This document shows, piece after piece, positions 37,303-46,773 of a stretch of 64,000 bases of DNA (the stretch's first letter is position 1; every line of letters starts with the position of its first letter). Made by a program: the position numbers and the translations under genes. The stretch lies in contig NZ_FOKB01000001.1 in the NCBI RefSeq assembly GCF_900111895.1, forward strand, positions 186,001-250,000. Direction: 5' to 3'. The stretch comes from Pseudomonas simiae. GTDB taxonomy: Bacteria; Pseudomonadota; Gammaproteobacteria; Pseudomonadales; Pseudomonadaceae. The notes below the pieces were generated by a model, which was given only the letters and a program-made list of their open reading frames with translations, searched no databases and was not told the DNA's origin.

Positions 37303-37334
37303 GCCATTGCAACGCAATGGCTGACCTGTATCAA
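37303..37334 (-). promoter_or_regulatory. Palindrome and weak Anr-like box upstream of ccoN1
   Basis: GCCATTGC-AAC-GCAATGGC (37303-37321) is a perfect palindrome with eight-base arms. Its last base is the first base of CTGAC-CTGT-ATCAA (37321-37334), a degenerate Anr/FNR box. They lie about 70-100 bases before ccoN1. The box is weaker than those of hemN and ccoN2. Confidence 0.5.
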
Positions 37335-37553
37335 TGCGTTCCACGCCAGATTCTGCGCCCTTTCCATGTTTGGCGTAAGGACAAAATTCGAAATCAAAAG
37401 CTGATCGAGTGGACAGGAAAATTTTGGGGTCGCAACGAATGCCGTCGCGTACGCCAGGATTGGTCCGCTTTGGGAACAAGCGTAGACCCGAAAGTGAGGG
37501 GGGGAAAGGTGGGCTTTGGAAGGGTGTGACACTTGGTCGCGTGCGAAGTCGAG

Positions 37554-37578
37554 CTGCCGCCCCATTGTGGGGCGGCAG
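37554..37578 (-). terminator. GC-rich hairpin after ccoP2
   Basis: CTGCCGCCCC and GGGGCGGCAG form a ten-base-pair stem with a five-base loop just beyond the ccoP2 stop. The minus-strand tail lacks a T run, so it may act as a weak terminator or as 3'-end protection between the two oxidase operons. Confidence 0.55.
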
Positions 37579-37586
37579 TTCAGGGG

Positions 37587-38534
37587 TTACTCGGGCTGGC
37601 TTTCTGGCGTTGCGCCATCAGCGTTGTGGGATAGGCTGTAAACGTAGGCGGCCAACAGGTGCACCTTGTCATTGCCTTGCAGCACTTCCTGCGCCGGCAT
37701 CTGGCCTTGGCGGCCGTGACGGATGGTCTGCTGCAACTGCGCGAGGCTGGTGCCATAGATGTAGCCGGCCGGTTTGGTCAGGTCGGGCGCACCCATGGCT
37801 TCCATGCCGTGGCCTTCCGGACCGTGGCAGGCAACACAGGTGGTGTTGAACGCCGTTTGGCCAGCCGCCAGGTCGGCAGTGCTGTCAGCCGGCAGGGGCA
37901 GCTTGGCCACGTCGTGACGCACATAGGCGGCGACGTTTTTCACACCTTCATCGCCGAGCATGTCACCCCAGGCCGGCATCGCGGCATGACGGCCGTTCAG
38001 GATGGTGGTCTTGATTGCCTCGGCCGAACCGCCCCAGCGCCAGATGTTGTCCGCCAGGTTCGGGAAACCAAACGCGCCCTTGGCGTCCGAGCCGTGGCAC
38101 ACCGCGCAGTTGGAGGCAAACAGGCGACCGCCCATTTTCAGCGCTTGCGGGTCTTTGGCGACTTCTTCCACGGGCATGGCCGAGAACTTGGCGAAGATCG
38201 GCCCGAACTTGGCGTCGGCCTTGGCCATTTCCTTGTCCCATTCCTTGGTCTGGGTCCAGCCGTCTTGATAGCCTGGCAACACGCCTTTCCAGTTGCCCAG
38301 GCCCGGGTAGAGGATCAGGTAGCCGACCGCAAACACCAGGGTGCCGGCGAACAGCATGAACCACCACTGGGGCAGCGGGTTGTCGTATTCCTCGATACCG
38401 TCGAAGGCGTGGCCCATGGTCTGGTCGACGCTGCCCTTGGTCTCGCCCTTGCGGGTGCCGACCAAAAGCCAGGTCAGGCCGATCAGGCTGCCGAGGGTCA
38501 GTACGCAGATCCATGTACTCCAGAATAGGGTCAT
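37587..38534 (-). CDS. ccoP2: Cbb3 oxidase subunit CcoP, second operon
   Basis: A 315-residue dihaem cytochrome c, closely similar to the copy at 34020. Haem sites are CAVCH and CVACH. The N-terminal helices are [20 protein letters not shown] and [20 protein letters not shown]. The linker is about ten residues shorter than in CcoP1 ([17 protein letters not shown]). It overlaps ccoQ2 by four bases. Confidence 0.96.
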   Translation of the reverse strand: MTLFWSTWICVLTLGSLIGLTWLLVGTRKGETKGSVDQTMGHAFDGIEEYDNPLPQWWFMLFAGTLVFAVGYLILYPGLGNWKGVLPGYQDGWTQTKEWDKEMAKADAKFGPIFAKFSAMPVEEVAKDPQALKMGGRLFASNCAVCHGSDAKGAFGFPNLADNIWRWGGSAEAIKTTILNGRHAAMPAWGDMLGDEGVKNVAAYVRHDVAKLPLPADSTADLAAGQTAFNTTCVACHGPEGHGMEAMGAPDLTKPAGYIYGTSLAQLQQTIRHGRQGQMPAQEVLQGNDKVHLLAAYVYSLSHNADGATPESQPE

Positions 38535-38731
38535 GGCCGAGTGCTCCTTATTGCAGGCTCTTCTTGAGCGTCGGATGGAGAAGGTTCATCGGCGAAGGGC
38601 AGCAGGCGCGCCTGCTCGAATTCCGCATTGCGCCGGTTGTTGAACACCCACAACGACAGGCCGATAAAGGCGATAGCAACCACCAGCGTGCCGAGGCCGC
38701 GGATGGTGCCCGCATCGAATTCAAATCCCAT
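38531..38731 (-). CDS. ccoQ2: Cbb3 oxidase subunit CcoQ, second operon
   Basis: A 66-residue single-helix protein ([20 protein letters not shown]). Clearly a duplicate of CcoQ1, but the charged tail has diverged ([20 protein letters not shown]). It starts three bases after ccoO2 ends. Confidence 0.92.
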   Translation of the reverse strand: MGFEFDAGTIRGLGTLVVAIAFIGLSLWVFNNRRNAEFEQARLLPFADEPSPSDAQEEPAIRSTRP

Positions 38732-38734
38732 GGC

Positions 38735-39343
38735 TCACCTCTTGCTCTTGATGGCAGTGCCGAGCACTTGCAGGTACGAGACCAGTGCGTCCATCTCAGT
38801 CTTGCCCTTGAGGCTGGCCACGGCACCATTGATGTCGTCGTCGGTGTACGGCACGCCGAGGGTGCGCATCACGTTCAACTTGGTCTCGGTGTGGCTGCTG
38901 TCGACGGCGGCGGTGACCAGCCACGGGTAGGCCGGCATTTTCGACTCGGGCACCACGTTGCGCGGGTTGTACAAGTGCGCGCGGTGCCAGTCGTCCGAGT
39001 AGCGGGCGCCGACGCGTGCCAGGTCCGGGCCGGTGCGCTTGGAGCCCCACAGGAACGGGTGGTCCCACACGCTTTCGCCCGCCACCGAGTAGTGGCCATA
39101 GCGTTCGGTCTCGGCGCGGAACGGGCGGATCATCTGCGAGTGGCACTGTACGCAGCCTTCGCGGATGTAGATGTCACGGCCTTCCAATTGCAGCGCGGTG
39201 TAGGGCTTCATGCCTTCCACCGGTTTATTGGTGACGTCCTGGAAGAACAGCGGGACGATCTGGGTCAGGCCGCCGATGCTCACGGCCAGCACCATGAGCA
39301 GCATCAGCAGGCCGACGTTCTTTTCAATCGTTTCGTGTTTCAT
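38735..39343 (-). CDS. ccoO2: Cbb3 oxidase subunit CcoO, second operon
   Basis: A 202-residue monohaem cytochrome c with haem motif CVQCH (CVGCH in CcoO1). It is the same length as CcoO1 and mostly identical by eye. The ATG at 39343 has GAGGAG six bases upstream; a GTG directly before it is less likely. Confidence 0.96.
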   Translation of the reverse strand: MKHETIEKNVGLLMLLMVLAVSIGGLTQIVPLFFQDVTNKPVEGMKPYTALQLEGRDIYIREGCVQCHSQMIRPFRAETERYGHYSVAGESVWDHPFLWGSKRTGPDLARVGARYSDDWHRAHLYNPRNVVPESKMPAYPWLVTAAVDSSHTETKLNVMRTLGVPYTDDDINGAVASLKGKTEMDALVSYLQVLGTAIKSKR

Positions 39344-39353
39344 CACAGACTCC

Positions 39354-40778
39354 TCAGGCCAGCTGCGCAGTGGTGGTGGCTTCGACGGGCTGCGCCGAAC
39401 GCACGGTGCGCCAGGTGTTGTAAGCCATCAGAAACATGCCGCAGAGGAACACCGCACCGCCCACCAGCCGCACGATGAAACCAGGGTGGCTGGCCACCAG
39501 GGTTTCGACGAAGGAGTAGGTCAAGGTGCCGTCTTCGTTGATTGCACGCCACATCAGGCCCTGGGCGATGCCGTTGACCCACATCGAGGCGATGTAGAGC
39601 ACGGTGCCGATGGTGGCCAGCCAGAAGTGCGCGTTGATCAGGCCTAGGCTGTACATCTGCTCGCGGCCGAAGACTTTCGGGATCATGTGGTACAGCGCGC
39701 CGATGGAAATCATCGCCACCCAACCGAGGGCGCCAGCGTGTACGTGGCCGATGGTCCAGTCGGTGTAGTGGGAGAGGGCGTTGACGGTCTTGATCGCCAT
39801 CATCGGGCCTTCGAACGTCGACATGCCGTAGAAGGCCAGGGAGACGACGAGGAAGCGCAGAATCGGGTCACTGCGCAATTTATGCCAGGCACCCGACAAG
39901 GTCATCATGCCGTTGATCATGCCGCCCCAGCTCGGTGCCAGCAGCACCAGCGACATCACCATGCCCAGGGACTGTGCCCAGTCAGGCAGCGCGGTGTAGT
40001 GCAAGTGGTGTGGGCCGGCCCAGATGTACAGGGTGATCAGCGCCCAGAAGTGCACAATGGACAAGCGATAGGAATACACCGGACGCTCGGCCTGCTTGGG
40101 CACGAAGTAATACATCATGCCGAGGAAGCCGGCGGTGAGGAAAAAGCCTACCGCGTTATGCCCGTACCACCACTGCACCATGGCATCCGTCGCACCGCCG
40201 TAGAGGGAGTAGGACTTGGTCAGGCTGACCGGGATTTCCAGGTTGTTGACGATATGCAGGATCGCCACGGTGATGATGAACGCACCGAAGAACCAGTTGC
40301 CGACGTAGATGTGCTTAGTGTTGCGCTTCATCACCGTGCCGAAGAACACGATGGCGTAGGCCACCCAGACGATGGTGATGAGGATGTCGATCGGCCATTC
40401 CAGCTCGGCGTATTCCTTGGAACTGGTGTAGCCCAGCGGCAAGCTGATCGCGGCCAACAGGATGACCAACTGCCAGCCCCAGAAGCAGAACGCGGCGATC
40501 TTCGGCGCGAACAGCCGGGTTTGGCAGGTGCGTTGTACCGAGTAGAAAGAGCTGGCGAATAGCGCGCAGCCGCCGAAGGCGAAGATCACCGCGTTGGTGT
40601 GCAACGGGCGCAGGCGGCCGAAGCTGGTCCAAGGCAAGTCGAAGTTGAGTGCAGGCCAGACCAATTGGGCGGCGAGAAAAACCCCGAGCCCCATGCCGAC
40701 GATGCCCCACACCACCGTCATAATGGCGAATTGGCGGACCACCTTGTAGTTATAGGCGGTACTTAAAGTAGTGTTCAT
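39354..40778 (-). CDS. ccoN2: Cbb3 oxidase catalytic subunit CcoN, second operon
   Basis: A 474-residue haem-copper oxidase subunit I, nearly the same as the copy at 35794 through the core ([42 protein letters not shown]). The ends differ. The ATG at 40778 gives [21 protein letters not shown] strong Anr box lies upstream, which fits the stronger oxygen-limited induction known for the second cbb3 operon of P. aeruginosa. Confidence 0.96.
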   Translation of the reverse strand: MNTTLSTAYNYKVVRQFAIMTVVWGIVGMGLGVFLAAQLVWPALNFDLPWTSFGRLRPLHTNAVIFAFGGCALFASSFYSVQRTCQTRLFAPKIAAFCFWGWQLVILLAAISLPLGYTSSKEYAELEWPIDILITIVWVAYAIVFFGTVMKRNTKHIYVGNWFFGAFIITVAILHIVNNLEIPVSLTKSYSLYGGATDAMVQWWYGHNAVGFFLTAGFLGMMYYFVPKQAERPVYSYRLSIVHFWALITLYIWAGPHHLHYTALPDWAQSLGMVMSLVLLAPSWGGMINGMMTLSGAWHKLRSDPILRFLVVSLAFYGMSTFEGPMMAIKTVNALSHYTDWTIGHVHAGALGWVAMISIGALYHMIPKVFGREQMYSLGLINAHFWLATIGTVLYIASMWVNGIAQGLMWRAINEDGTLTYSFVETLVASHPGFIVRLVGGAVFLCGMFLMAYNTWRTVRSAQPVEATTTAQLA

Positions 40779-40805
40779 GGTTCCCCATCCACGGTTCAAC
40801 CCAAG

Positions 40806-40820
40806 CAAGTGCGGCACTTG
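40806..40820 (-). promoter_or_regulatory. Palindrome in the ccoN2 leader
   Basis: CAAGTGC-G-GCACTTG, with seven-base arms and a single central base, lies 28-42 bases before the ccoN2 start. Flanking CCCAAG and CTTGGG give a second pairing option. It could be an operator or a leader RNA hairpin. Confidence 0.45.
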
Positions 40821-40857
40821 GGCTGGAGTTATAGGCAGACTGAATAGCGAGGCAAGC

Positions 40858-41550
40858 ATGGGCAAAGAGCACAAGGCCAGTATTGACGGGGATCAATGGG
40901 CGCAGTGTGTGCGGGAACACGGCTGGTTGTGGGATGTCGCGTCGACGGTTGCGGGACGTGAACCTGTGACGCTGATCCTGGCCCACGGCGCTGGTGCACC
41001 GATGGACTCATCCTTCATGAACGACATGGCTGCACGCCTTGCCGGGCATGGGGTCAGCGTGTTGCGCTTCGAGTTTCCCTACATGGCTCAACGCCGTGTC
41101 GACGGCGGCAAGCGCCCGCCGAACCCGGCACCGAAACTGCTGGAAGCCTGGCGCGAGGTGGCGGCCGAGGTGCGACGTCATGTCGCTGGGACACTGGCCA
41201 TTGGCGGCAAGTCCATGGGCGGGCGCATGGCCAGTTTGTTGGCTGATGAAGTGGGCGCCGATGGGTTGGTGTGCCTGGGGTATCCGTTCTATGCGCCGGG
41301 TAAACCGGAGAAGCCACGCACTGAGCATCTGGCTGGGTTGAAGACGCCGACCTTGATTGTGCAGGGCGAGCGCGATGCCCTGGGGAATCGGGCGACGGTG
41401 GAGGGGTATGTGTTATCGCCGAGCATCGAGGTGATGTGGTTGGTGGCGGGGGATCATGATTTGAAGCCGTTGAAGGCGTCGGGGTTTACGCATGAGCAGC
41501 ATTTGGCGGCTGCGGCGGTGAAGGTCGCTGAGTTTCTCGGCGCCTGTTAG
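40858..41550 (+). CDS. Alpha/beta-fold hydrolase (COG3571 type)
   Basis: A 230-residue cytoplasmic hydrolase. [20 protein letters not shown] near residues 41-60 forms the oxyanion region. The nucleophile elbow is [11 protein letters not shown] near 118-128 (Ser in G-K-S-M-G). The acid and histidine are in VQGERDALG and [10 protein letters not shown]. The ATG at 40858 has GAGG about five bases upstream. The start region contains the Anr box for the divergent ccoN2. Substrate unknown. Confidence 0.85.
   Translation: MGKEHKASIDGDQWAQCVREHGWLWDVASTVAGREPVTLILAHGAGAPMDSSFMNDMAARLAGHGVSVLRFEFPYMAQRRVDGGKRPPNPAPKLLEAWREVAAEVRRHVAGTLAIGGKSMGGRMASLLADEVGADGLVCLGYPFYAPGKPEKPRTEHLAGLKTPTLIVQGERDALGNRATVEGYVLSPSIEVMWLVAGDHDLKPLKASGFTHEQHLAAAAVKVAEFLGAC
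40883..40896 (-). promoter_or_regulatory. Anr box for the ccoN2 operon, inside the divergent hydrolase gene
   Basis: TTGAC-GGGG-ATCAA (minus strand TTGAT-CCCC-GTCAA) matches the Anr/FNR site with one change. It lies 105-118 bases before the ccoN2 start and overlaps codons 9-13 of the hydrolase gene. Confidence 0.7.
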
Positions 41551-41556
41551 GGACCC

Positions 41557-41628
41557 TTCGCGAGCAAGCCCGCTCCCACATTTGAATGCATTCACACATC
41601 AACATGTGGGAGCGGGCTTGCTCGCGAA
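41557..41628. repeat. REPIN
   Basis: Inverted arms TTCGCGAGCAAGCCCGCTCC (41557-41576) and GGAGCGGGCTTGCTCGCGAA (41609-41628), with CACAT/ATGTG also pairing. It lies between the convergent hydrolase and aer genes. Confidence 0.9.
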
Positions 41629-41634
41629 AGCGAT

Positions 41635-43200
41635 CTACCGGTTAAACCGCTCTACCAGCGAATACTGGGTATTCGCCGTATGGGTCAGCTCTTCACTCAA
41701 CTGCGCCGAGTTCATCGCCTGTTCCGACGTCTGGTCCGCCAACAGCGCAATCGTACTGATATTACGGCTGATCTCTTCTGCCACCGAGCTTTGTTCTTCG
41801 GTCGCTGCCGCGATCTGGGTAGTCATGTCGGTGATATGCGCCACCGCTTCACTGATGCCCACCAACGCCTGATCGGCCTCCATCACCCGCGCCACGCCTT
41901 CTTCGGCCTGGCGATGCCCGGCGTCCATGGTTTGCACGGCGGCGGCAGCGGTCTGCTGCAGCTTGGCGATCAAGGCATGGATCTGCCCGGTTGATTCAGC
42001 GGTGCGCTGTGCCAGTTGACGGACTTCGTCGGCGACGACCGCAAAACCACGGCCCATCTCGCCGGCACGGGCCGCTTCGATGGCGGCGTTGAGTGCCAGC
42101 AGGTTGGTCTGGTCGGCAATGCCTTTGATCACATCGACCACGCCGCCGATTTCATCGCTGTCCTTGGCCAGTTGGGTGACGGTCACACCGGTCTCGCCCA
42201 CGGCCACTGACAGACGCTGGATCGCCTCGCGGGTTTCCCCGGCGATATCGCGGCCGCGACCGGTCAGGCGGTTAGCCTCCTGGGTCGCATCGGCGGTACG
42301 CTGCACGTGGCTGGCGACTTCCTGCGTGGTGGCTGCCATCTGATTGACTGCGGTCGCCACCTGTTCGGTCTCGACGCGCTGGCGTTCCAGGCCACTGGAG
42401 CTGTTATGCGCCAGGGTGTTGGACTGCGCGGCTTGGTCGTTGAGGTGTTCGGCGGTGTCCTGCAAGCGCGTCAGGCAAGTCTTCAGACGTGCCTCCTGGC
42501 TGAGGATCGACATTTCCAGACGCGCCTGGGCGCCACGGCTGTCGGTGTACATCTGCGCGATCAACGGGTCGGACGTGGTCTGCTCAGCCAGGCGCAGCAA
42601 GCGTTTGAGGCCGCGCTGTTGCCAACTCAGGCCCAGCAGGCCCAACGGCACCGACAACCCCGCCGCCAGGGCAAAGCCCCAGTGGGAGTTCAGCGACGCA
42701 CCAATCATGAAGCTCAATTGGCTCACCAGGATAAACGGCAGCCAGTCCTGCAACACCGGCAGCCACTTGTCCCGTTGGGGGATCGCCGACTTGCCCTGGT
42801 TGATGCGGTGGTAGAGCGCTTCGGCACGGCGGATCTGCTCGGCGGTGGGCTTGATGCGCACCGATTCGTAGCCGACCACCTGATTGCCTTCGAAAACGGG
42901 CGTCACGTAGGCGTTAACCCAGTAATGATCACCGGTCTTGCAGCGGTTCTTGACGATGCCCATCCATGGCAAGCCTTGTTTGAGCGTGGACCACATGTGC
43001 GCGAACACCGCCGGCGGCACATCCGGGTGACGCACCAGGTTGTGCGGGGCACGCACCAGTTCGTCGCGGGAGAACCCACTGATCTCGACGAAAGCGTCGT
43101 TGCAGTAGGTGATCACGCCTTTGGCATCTGTGGTGGAGATCAACCGTTGCTGAGCGGGGAAGGTACGTTCGCGCTGGGTAACGGGTTGGTTATTACGCAT
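41635..43200 (-). CDS. aer: Aerotaxis/energy-taxis receptor Aer
   Basis: A 521-residue methyl-accepting-type receptor that senses redox state through FAD in a PAS domain. The PAS domain covers residues about 18-115 ([52 protein letters not shown]). A hydrophobic segment spans about 150-190. The signalling hairpin tip [20 protein letters not shown] is near 360-380. There is no periplasmic domain, as expected for Aer. It lies next to the cbb3 genes, as in P. aeruginosa. Confidence 0.93.
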   Translation of the reverse strand: MRNNQPVTQRERTFPAQQRLISTTDAKGVITYCNDAFVEISGFSRDELVRAPHNLVRHPDVPPAVFAHMWSTLKQGLPWMGIVKNRCKTGDHYWVNAYVTPVFEGNQVVGYESVRIKPTAEQIRRAEALYHRINQGKSAIPQRDKWLPVLQDWLPFILVSQLSFMIGASLNSHWGFALAAGLSVPLGLLGLSWQQRGLKRLLRLAEQTTSDPLIAQMYTDSRGAQARLEMSILSQEARLKTCLTRLQDTAEHLNDQAAQSNTLAHNSSSGLERQRVETEQVATAVNQMAATTQEVASHVQRTADATQEANRLTGRGRDIAGETREAIQRLSVAVGETGVTVTQLAKDSDEIGGVVDVIKGIADQTNLLALNAAIEAARAGEMGRGFAVVADEVRQLAQRTAESTGQIHALIAKLQQTAAAAVQTMDAGHRQAEEGVARVMEADQALVGISEAVAHITDMTTQIAAATEEQSSVAEEISRNISTIALLADQTSEQAMNSAQLSEELTHTANTQYSLVERFNR

Positions 43201-43273
43201 GATTGTTCAATCCGCAAGGCTTTCAAGGGTTGTCGGCCGCAGCGGGCTTTTATTTAGCTTAATTTTGTAATAA

Positions 43274-44065
43274 TCAGCTGGCCAGCATCGGGTAGGTAAA
43301 CAACCCGAAGTGAAGCAGATTCAGGCCAAAGTGCGTGGCAATGGCTGCACCCAGTCCGCCAAAGCGATAAGCGAGGCCATAACCGACGCCTGCAATGCTC
43401 GCCAGCAGTACCCAATGCCAGCCTGCCCCAAGGTGCACCAGGCCAAATAGCAGGGATGCCAGCAGCAACGCGAGGTTTTCTCCATAGGGCAGGTGCTTGA
43501 AGCGCCTGCTCAAGCCGCCCTGGACATAACCACGAAACAGCGCTTCTTCGACAAGAGTCACCAGCAGCAAATTATTCAGCACCCATAACCAGGCCTGTTC
43601 CGGCCATTTCGGCGCCCAGGTGATCATCCCCAGCAAGGCGGCGCCGCCCAAGGCTGCGATGGCGGTGAGCGTCAAGGCGAGGGCGGCCACGCAGATCGAT
43701 AAGCGCAGCGAACGCCGCGCCACAATCCACGGGCAGGCCAGCAGCAGCCAGAAGCCAATCAGCGGTTTGTCCTGGTTCAGGTACATCGAGAAGGGCACTG
43801 CATCGTCGGTGAAACGTTGCGGAGCAATACCACGTCCGTTGTAGAAACCCGGCAACCAGTGCATCGCCAGGCCCAGGGCCAATACGATAAACAGCCCGTG
43901 ACCCAGGTAGCGCGCCCACGGCGTGCGTTGCTGGCGTACGGCGTAGCCGGCGATCAGCAGCAGGGCGACGGACACGCCCGCCAGCGCCCCCAGTTGCCCG
44001 TAGATCAAGGCCAGCAGATAGCCGATGGAAAGAAGCGCCAGGTACAGCCAGGGCAATGCGATCAT
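43274..44065 (-). CDS. CPBP-family intramembrane protease-like protein
   Basis: A 263-residue membrane protein with about eight helices. The CPBP motifs are present: EEALFRGYVQGGL near 168-180, FGLVHLG near 203, and THFGLNLLHFG near 243-253, which supply the Glu-Glu, His and His/Asn active-site residues. AAGGA lies seven bases before the ATG at 44065. In bacteria these proteins act in membrane protein cleavage or bacteriocin self-protection; the role here is unknown. Confidence 0.88.
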   Translation of the reverse strand: MIALPWLYLALLSIGYLLALIYGQLGALAGVSVALLLIAGYAVRQQRTPWARYLGHGLFIVLALGLAMHWLPGFYNGRGIAPQRFTDDAVPFSMYLNQDKPLIGFWLLLACPWIVARRSLRLSICVAALALTLTAIAALGGAALLGMITWAPKWPEQAWLWVLNNLLLVTLVEEALFRGYVQGGLSRRFKHLPYGENLALLLASLLFGLVHLGAGWHWVLLASIAGVGYGLAYRFGGLGAAIATHFGLNLLHFGLFTYPMLAS

Positions 44066-44211
44066 GGGGAGTCCTTGGAAAAATCTGGGCGGCATTATAG
44101 CGAGCCATCTCGCAGGGCCCACATGAAAACTCCGCCATTCAGGGTGATTGCAAAACCTATCAACGGCTGGTTATAGTCCGAGTCTCTTCATCCCTTCACA
44201 CAAGATCAGCC

Positions 44212-44376
44212 ATGCCAGCTCTCCAGCGCACAGCAGTAATCGATTCAGCGGTCAACGCTGCAGTCGAGCCGTGCGGAGAAAAGCAGCCTGTGCAGATCAG
44301 TCACTACCCCCCACCTGCCAGCAGCACGCCGGTGTACGCAGTCGTATCACCGCCGGGTGTTGGTATTTCGGGCTGA
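44212..44376 (+). CDS. Possible 54-residue leader peptide
   Basis: The frame begins MPALQRTAVIDSAVNAAVEP and ends VYAVVSPPGVGISG. I see no good Shine-Dalgarno sequence and codon use is only partly Pseudomonas-like. No run of one amino acid suggests classic attenuation. Listed because of its place ahead of a hairpin and a transporter gene. Confidence 0.2.
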   Translation: MPALQRTAVIDSAVNAAVEPCGEKQPVQISHYPPPASSTPVYAVVSPPGVGISG

Positions 44377-44423
44377 TCAGCTGATTGCTGTTCCCGTCTG
44401 CCCGCCTGAAAAAACCTTGAACT

Positions 44424-44449
44424 TCAGCTTTTGCTGAGTCGGCTTTTTT
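44424..44449 (+). terminator. Terminator-like hairpin in the leader of the EamA gene
   Basis: TCAGC-TTTT-GCTGA is followed by GTCGGC and six Ts. The stem is only five base pairs, so it is weak alone, but it lies 21 bases before the ATG at 44471 and could act as an attenuator. Confidence 0.4.
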
Positions 44450-44470
44450 GCCTGATTACAGGTGGTAACC

Positions 44471-45331
44471 ATGTCTGTTCTTTCGAAACAATCCGTGGCC
44501 GCGGCGGCCTCGACGAGCCTGTTTGTCCTGCTGTGGAGCAGCGGGGCGATCTTCTCCAAATGGGGCCTGGCCCACGCGTCCCCCTTCGCGTTTCTGCTCA
44601 TCCGCTTTGCCATCGCTCTCGCGGGCCTGGTGGTGCTGATACCGATCCTCAAGCTGAAACTGCCGCGCCCCGGCAAGCCGCTGTTGTACGCAGCGGCGAC
44701 GGGGTTGGTGTTATTGGGGGCCTACCAGATTTTCTATCTGTTGGCCCTGGACCTGAGCGTCACCCCCGGCGTGATGGCAACCATCATGGGCGTACAGCCG
44801 ATCCTCACCGTGGTGCTGATGGAACGCCAGCGTTCGCTGCGCCGCGTGTTCGGGCTGGGCCTCGGGTTGGCGGGGCTGATCATGGTGGTGTATCAAGGCA
44901 TCGGTCTGTCCGGCATGTCCCTGGCAGGCATGCTGTTCGGGCTGTTGGCCCTGGCCAGCATGACCTTCGGCTCGATCATGCAGAAGCGCATCACCGACAA
45001 CCCCTTGGGCACGCTGCCGGTGCAGTACCTGGCGGGGCTCCTGCTGTGTTCGGTATTTGTGCCCTTTCAGCCGTTCCACTTTGAATACAGCAGCAGCTTT
45101 TACCTGCCGGTGCTGTGGATGGGGCTGGTGGTATCGTTGCTGGCAACGCTACTGCTGTACCGCCTGATCGCCCGAGGCAACCTGGTGAACGTCACCAGTC
45201 TGTTTTACCTGGTACCGGCGGTGACGGCGGTGATGGACTACCTGATCTTTGGCAACAGGCTCGCGATGCTGAGCGTGTTGGGGATGGGGTTGATCATTGT
45301 TGGGTTGGTGTTTGTGTTTCGCAAAGGTTAG
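44471..45331 (+). CDS. EamA/DMT-family transporter
   Basis: A 286-residue inner-membrane exporter with ten predicted helices in two EamA halves (FVLLWSSGAIFSKWGLAHAS in the first, LPVLWMGLVVSLLATLLLYR in the second). AGGTGG lies five bases before the ATG at 44471. Substrate unknown. It is only distantly related by eye to the other DMT protein at 16795. Confidence 0.88.
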   Translation: MSVLSKQSVAAAASTSLFVLLWSSGAIFSKWGLAHASPFAFLLIRFAIALAGLVVLIPILKLKLPRPGKPLLYAAATGLVLLGAYQIFYLLALDLSVTPGVMATIMGVQPILTVVLMERQRSLRRVFGLGLGLAGLIMVVYQGIGLSGMSLAGMLFGLLALASMTFGSIMQKRITDNPLGTLPVQYLAGLLLCSVFVPFQPFHFEYSSSFYLPVLWMGLVVSLLATLLLYRLIARGNLVNVTSLFYLVPAVTAVMDYLIFGNRLAMLSVLGMGLIIVGLVFVFRKG

Positions 45332-45340
45332 GGACGCGTG

Positions 45341-45370
45341 CCCTCCTGCGTCGTTGTGGGCGCAGGAGGG
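45341..45370. terminator. Bidirectional hairpin between convergent genes
   Basis: CCCTCCTGCG and CGCAGGAGGG form a perfect ten-base-pair stem with a ten-base loop between the EamA gene and the convergent flavoprotein gene. No T run on either side. Confidence 0.5.
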
Positions 45371-45384
45371 CCAGGCCGGAGGGG

Positions 45385-46773
45385 CTACTGGCTCAGTGTC
45401 TCGGCCAGGGATTTCACGTATTCGCGTAATTCCGGTACAGCCGTCGCTTCCCAGTCACGTGCCTGGAGGAAGGGGCCGACGTAATACAGCCAGCTTGATT
45501 CTGTCCCGTCACACCCTACCAGGGCGCCGGAAGGGGCGATGGCCATGCTTGTTCCAAGTGCGTCCGGAATCAGCAGGCCGCCGATTCGCAGTGATTCCAG
45601 TAAGGGGTCGTCCAATTCTCGAAGGTCAAATGCCGGTGTCGTACAGTTGATCACTGCGCCGACTTCAATGCTGTCCTGGATGCAGGTGCCCCGGCGTTGA
45701 AAACTTACACTGACATGATCTTCATTGGGGGTGTAGCCGGTTACCCGTCCCGCAAAAAGTTTGAGTTTGCCGCTGGCGATCTCGGCCTGCAGGCGTGCTC
45801 CTGGCTGTGGGGCGCAACGGTGGCGATGAGTATCCCAGTACGGGCGCACATGACGCAAAAAGCGCTGTCGCTCGATAATGGGCAGTGCATGCCATAGTTG
45901 AGCCGTGGTTGACCTGAGCCCGCCGATGACGTCCCTCCAGTCCCCCCCGGTACGCGCTTGGTGCATGATTGCGTCACGGACTGTGCGCAGATAGTGACGG
46001 ATCGTGCAGTTGTCTAACATTCGTCGGGACAGGTGTTCATCATAAGAAGGGCGTGCGTTCAGCACCCGATGAGGTTGTGGGGCGAGGCCTCGACGAGATA
46101 CGGCATAAATCATTCCCTGATGCCCACGGTCACGCAGGTCAAGCACGACGTCCAGCATCGTCAGTCCGCTACCGATGAGAAAAATGGGGGCGTCCGAGCC
46201 GACATTGCTGAGTGCGTCGGCTTTCCAGGGGTCATGTATGTAGCGCGGGTTTGCGTAAAACAGTTGGTGCCCTGCTGCGCTGGACGGTTTTTGGCGGGCG
46301 CAGCTGCCGATACTCAAGACGACCTTGTCGACCTCCAAATGATCGCCGTTGTTCATGATTAAGCGCGCCCCATCACGCTCTGCGTTGGGTATCACCTCAA
46401 CAACCTCGCCGATGACATTGTGCAGTTCGCAACCTTTAGCTGCGTTTTGCGAGGCGTTGCTCAACAATGACTCCAAATAGTCACCGTAAAGGCGTCTTTG
46501 CACAAAGGATCCGGACGTGATGTTGGAATCATGGTTCTTGGCGAACGCATAGAAACTGTCTTCATCGTCACTCAGGGCGTTCATTCTGCCCGCGGGGACG
46601 TTGAGTAGATGCGCGTAAGAGCGGGTTCCATAGGCAATGCCACGCGCAATTGCGCCAGGCCGGCTAATCAACAGGATTTTCTGTCGCGCGCCGGTTGGAT
46701 TACGCAGTAAACGCACTGCTAGCGTCGAGCCGCAAAAGCCTGCACCAATAATTGCGATGGTCTGGGTCTTCAT
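45385..46773 (-). CDS. FAD/NAD(P)-binding protein (COG4529-like)
   Basis: A 462-residue flavoprotein. The N-terminal dinucleotide site is IAIIGAGFCGSTLAVRLLRN. GIAYGTRSYAHLLNVPAGRM near 55-75 is characteristic of the family. A second nucleotide site, IFLIGSGLTMLDVVLDLRDR, is near 195. Members resemble monooxygenase or amine-oxidase-like proteins; the reaction is not known. GGAG lies five bases before the ATG at 46773. It is the last gene before the polysaccharide locus and is transcribed away from it. Confidence 0.8.
   Translation of the reverse strand: MKTQTIAIIGAGFCGSTLAVRLLRNPTGARQKILLISRPGAIARGIAYGTRSYAHLLNVPAGRMNALSDDEDSFYAFAKNHDSNITSGSFVQRRLYGDYLESLLSNASQNAAKGCELHNVIGEVVEVIPNAERDGARLIMNNGDHLEVDKVVLSIGSCARQKPSSAAGHQLFYANPRYIHDPWKADALSNVGSDAPIFLIGSGLTMLDVVLDLRDRGHQGMIYAVSRRGLAPQPHRVLNARPSYDEHLSRRMLDNCTIRHYLRTVRDAIMHQARTGGDWRDVIGGLRSTTAQLWHALPIIERQRFLRHVRPYWDTHRHRCAPQPGARLQAEIASGKLKLFAGRVTGYTPNEDHVSVSFQRRGTCIQDSIEVGAVINCTTPAFDLRELDDPLLESLRIGGLLIPDALGTSMAIAPSGALVGCDGTESSWLYYVGPFLQARDWEATAVPELREYVKSLAETLSQ

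Larger units (their letters stand above)
44066..44470. other. Leader region before an EamA gene
   Basis: About 400 bases without a firm gene. It holds a possible 54-codon reading frame (44212-44376) and a terminator-like hairpin (44424-44449) close to the start of the transporter gene. The order short frame, hairpin, gene resembles attenuation, but the short frame lacks a clear ribosome site. Confidence 0.4.

Noticed and set aside
9781-41628. REPIN arrays read as CRISPR-like repeats
   Set aside because: The repeats are dispersed singly between genes, are strong palindromes, have no regular spacers, and no cas genes occur.
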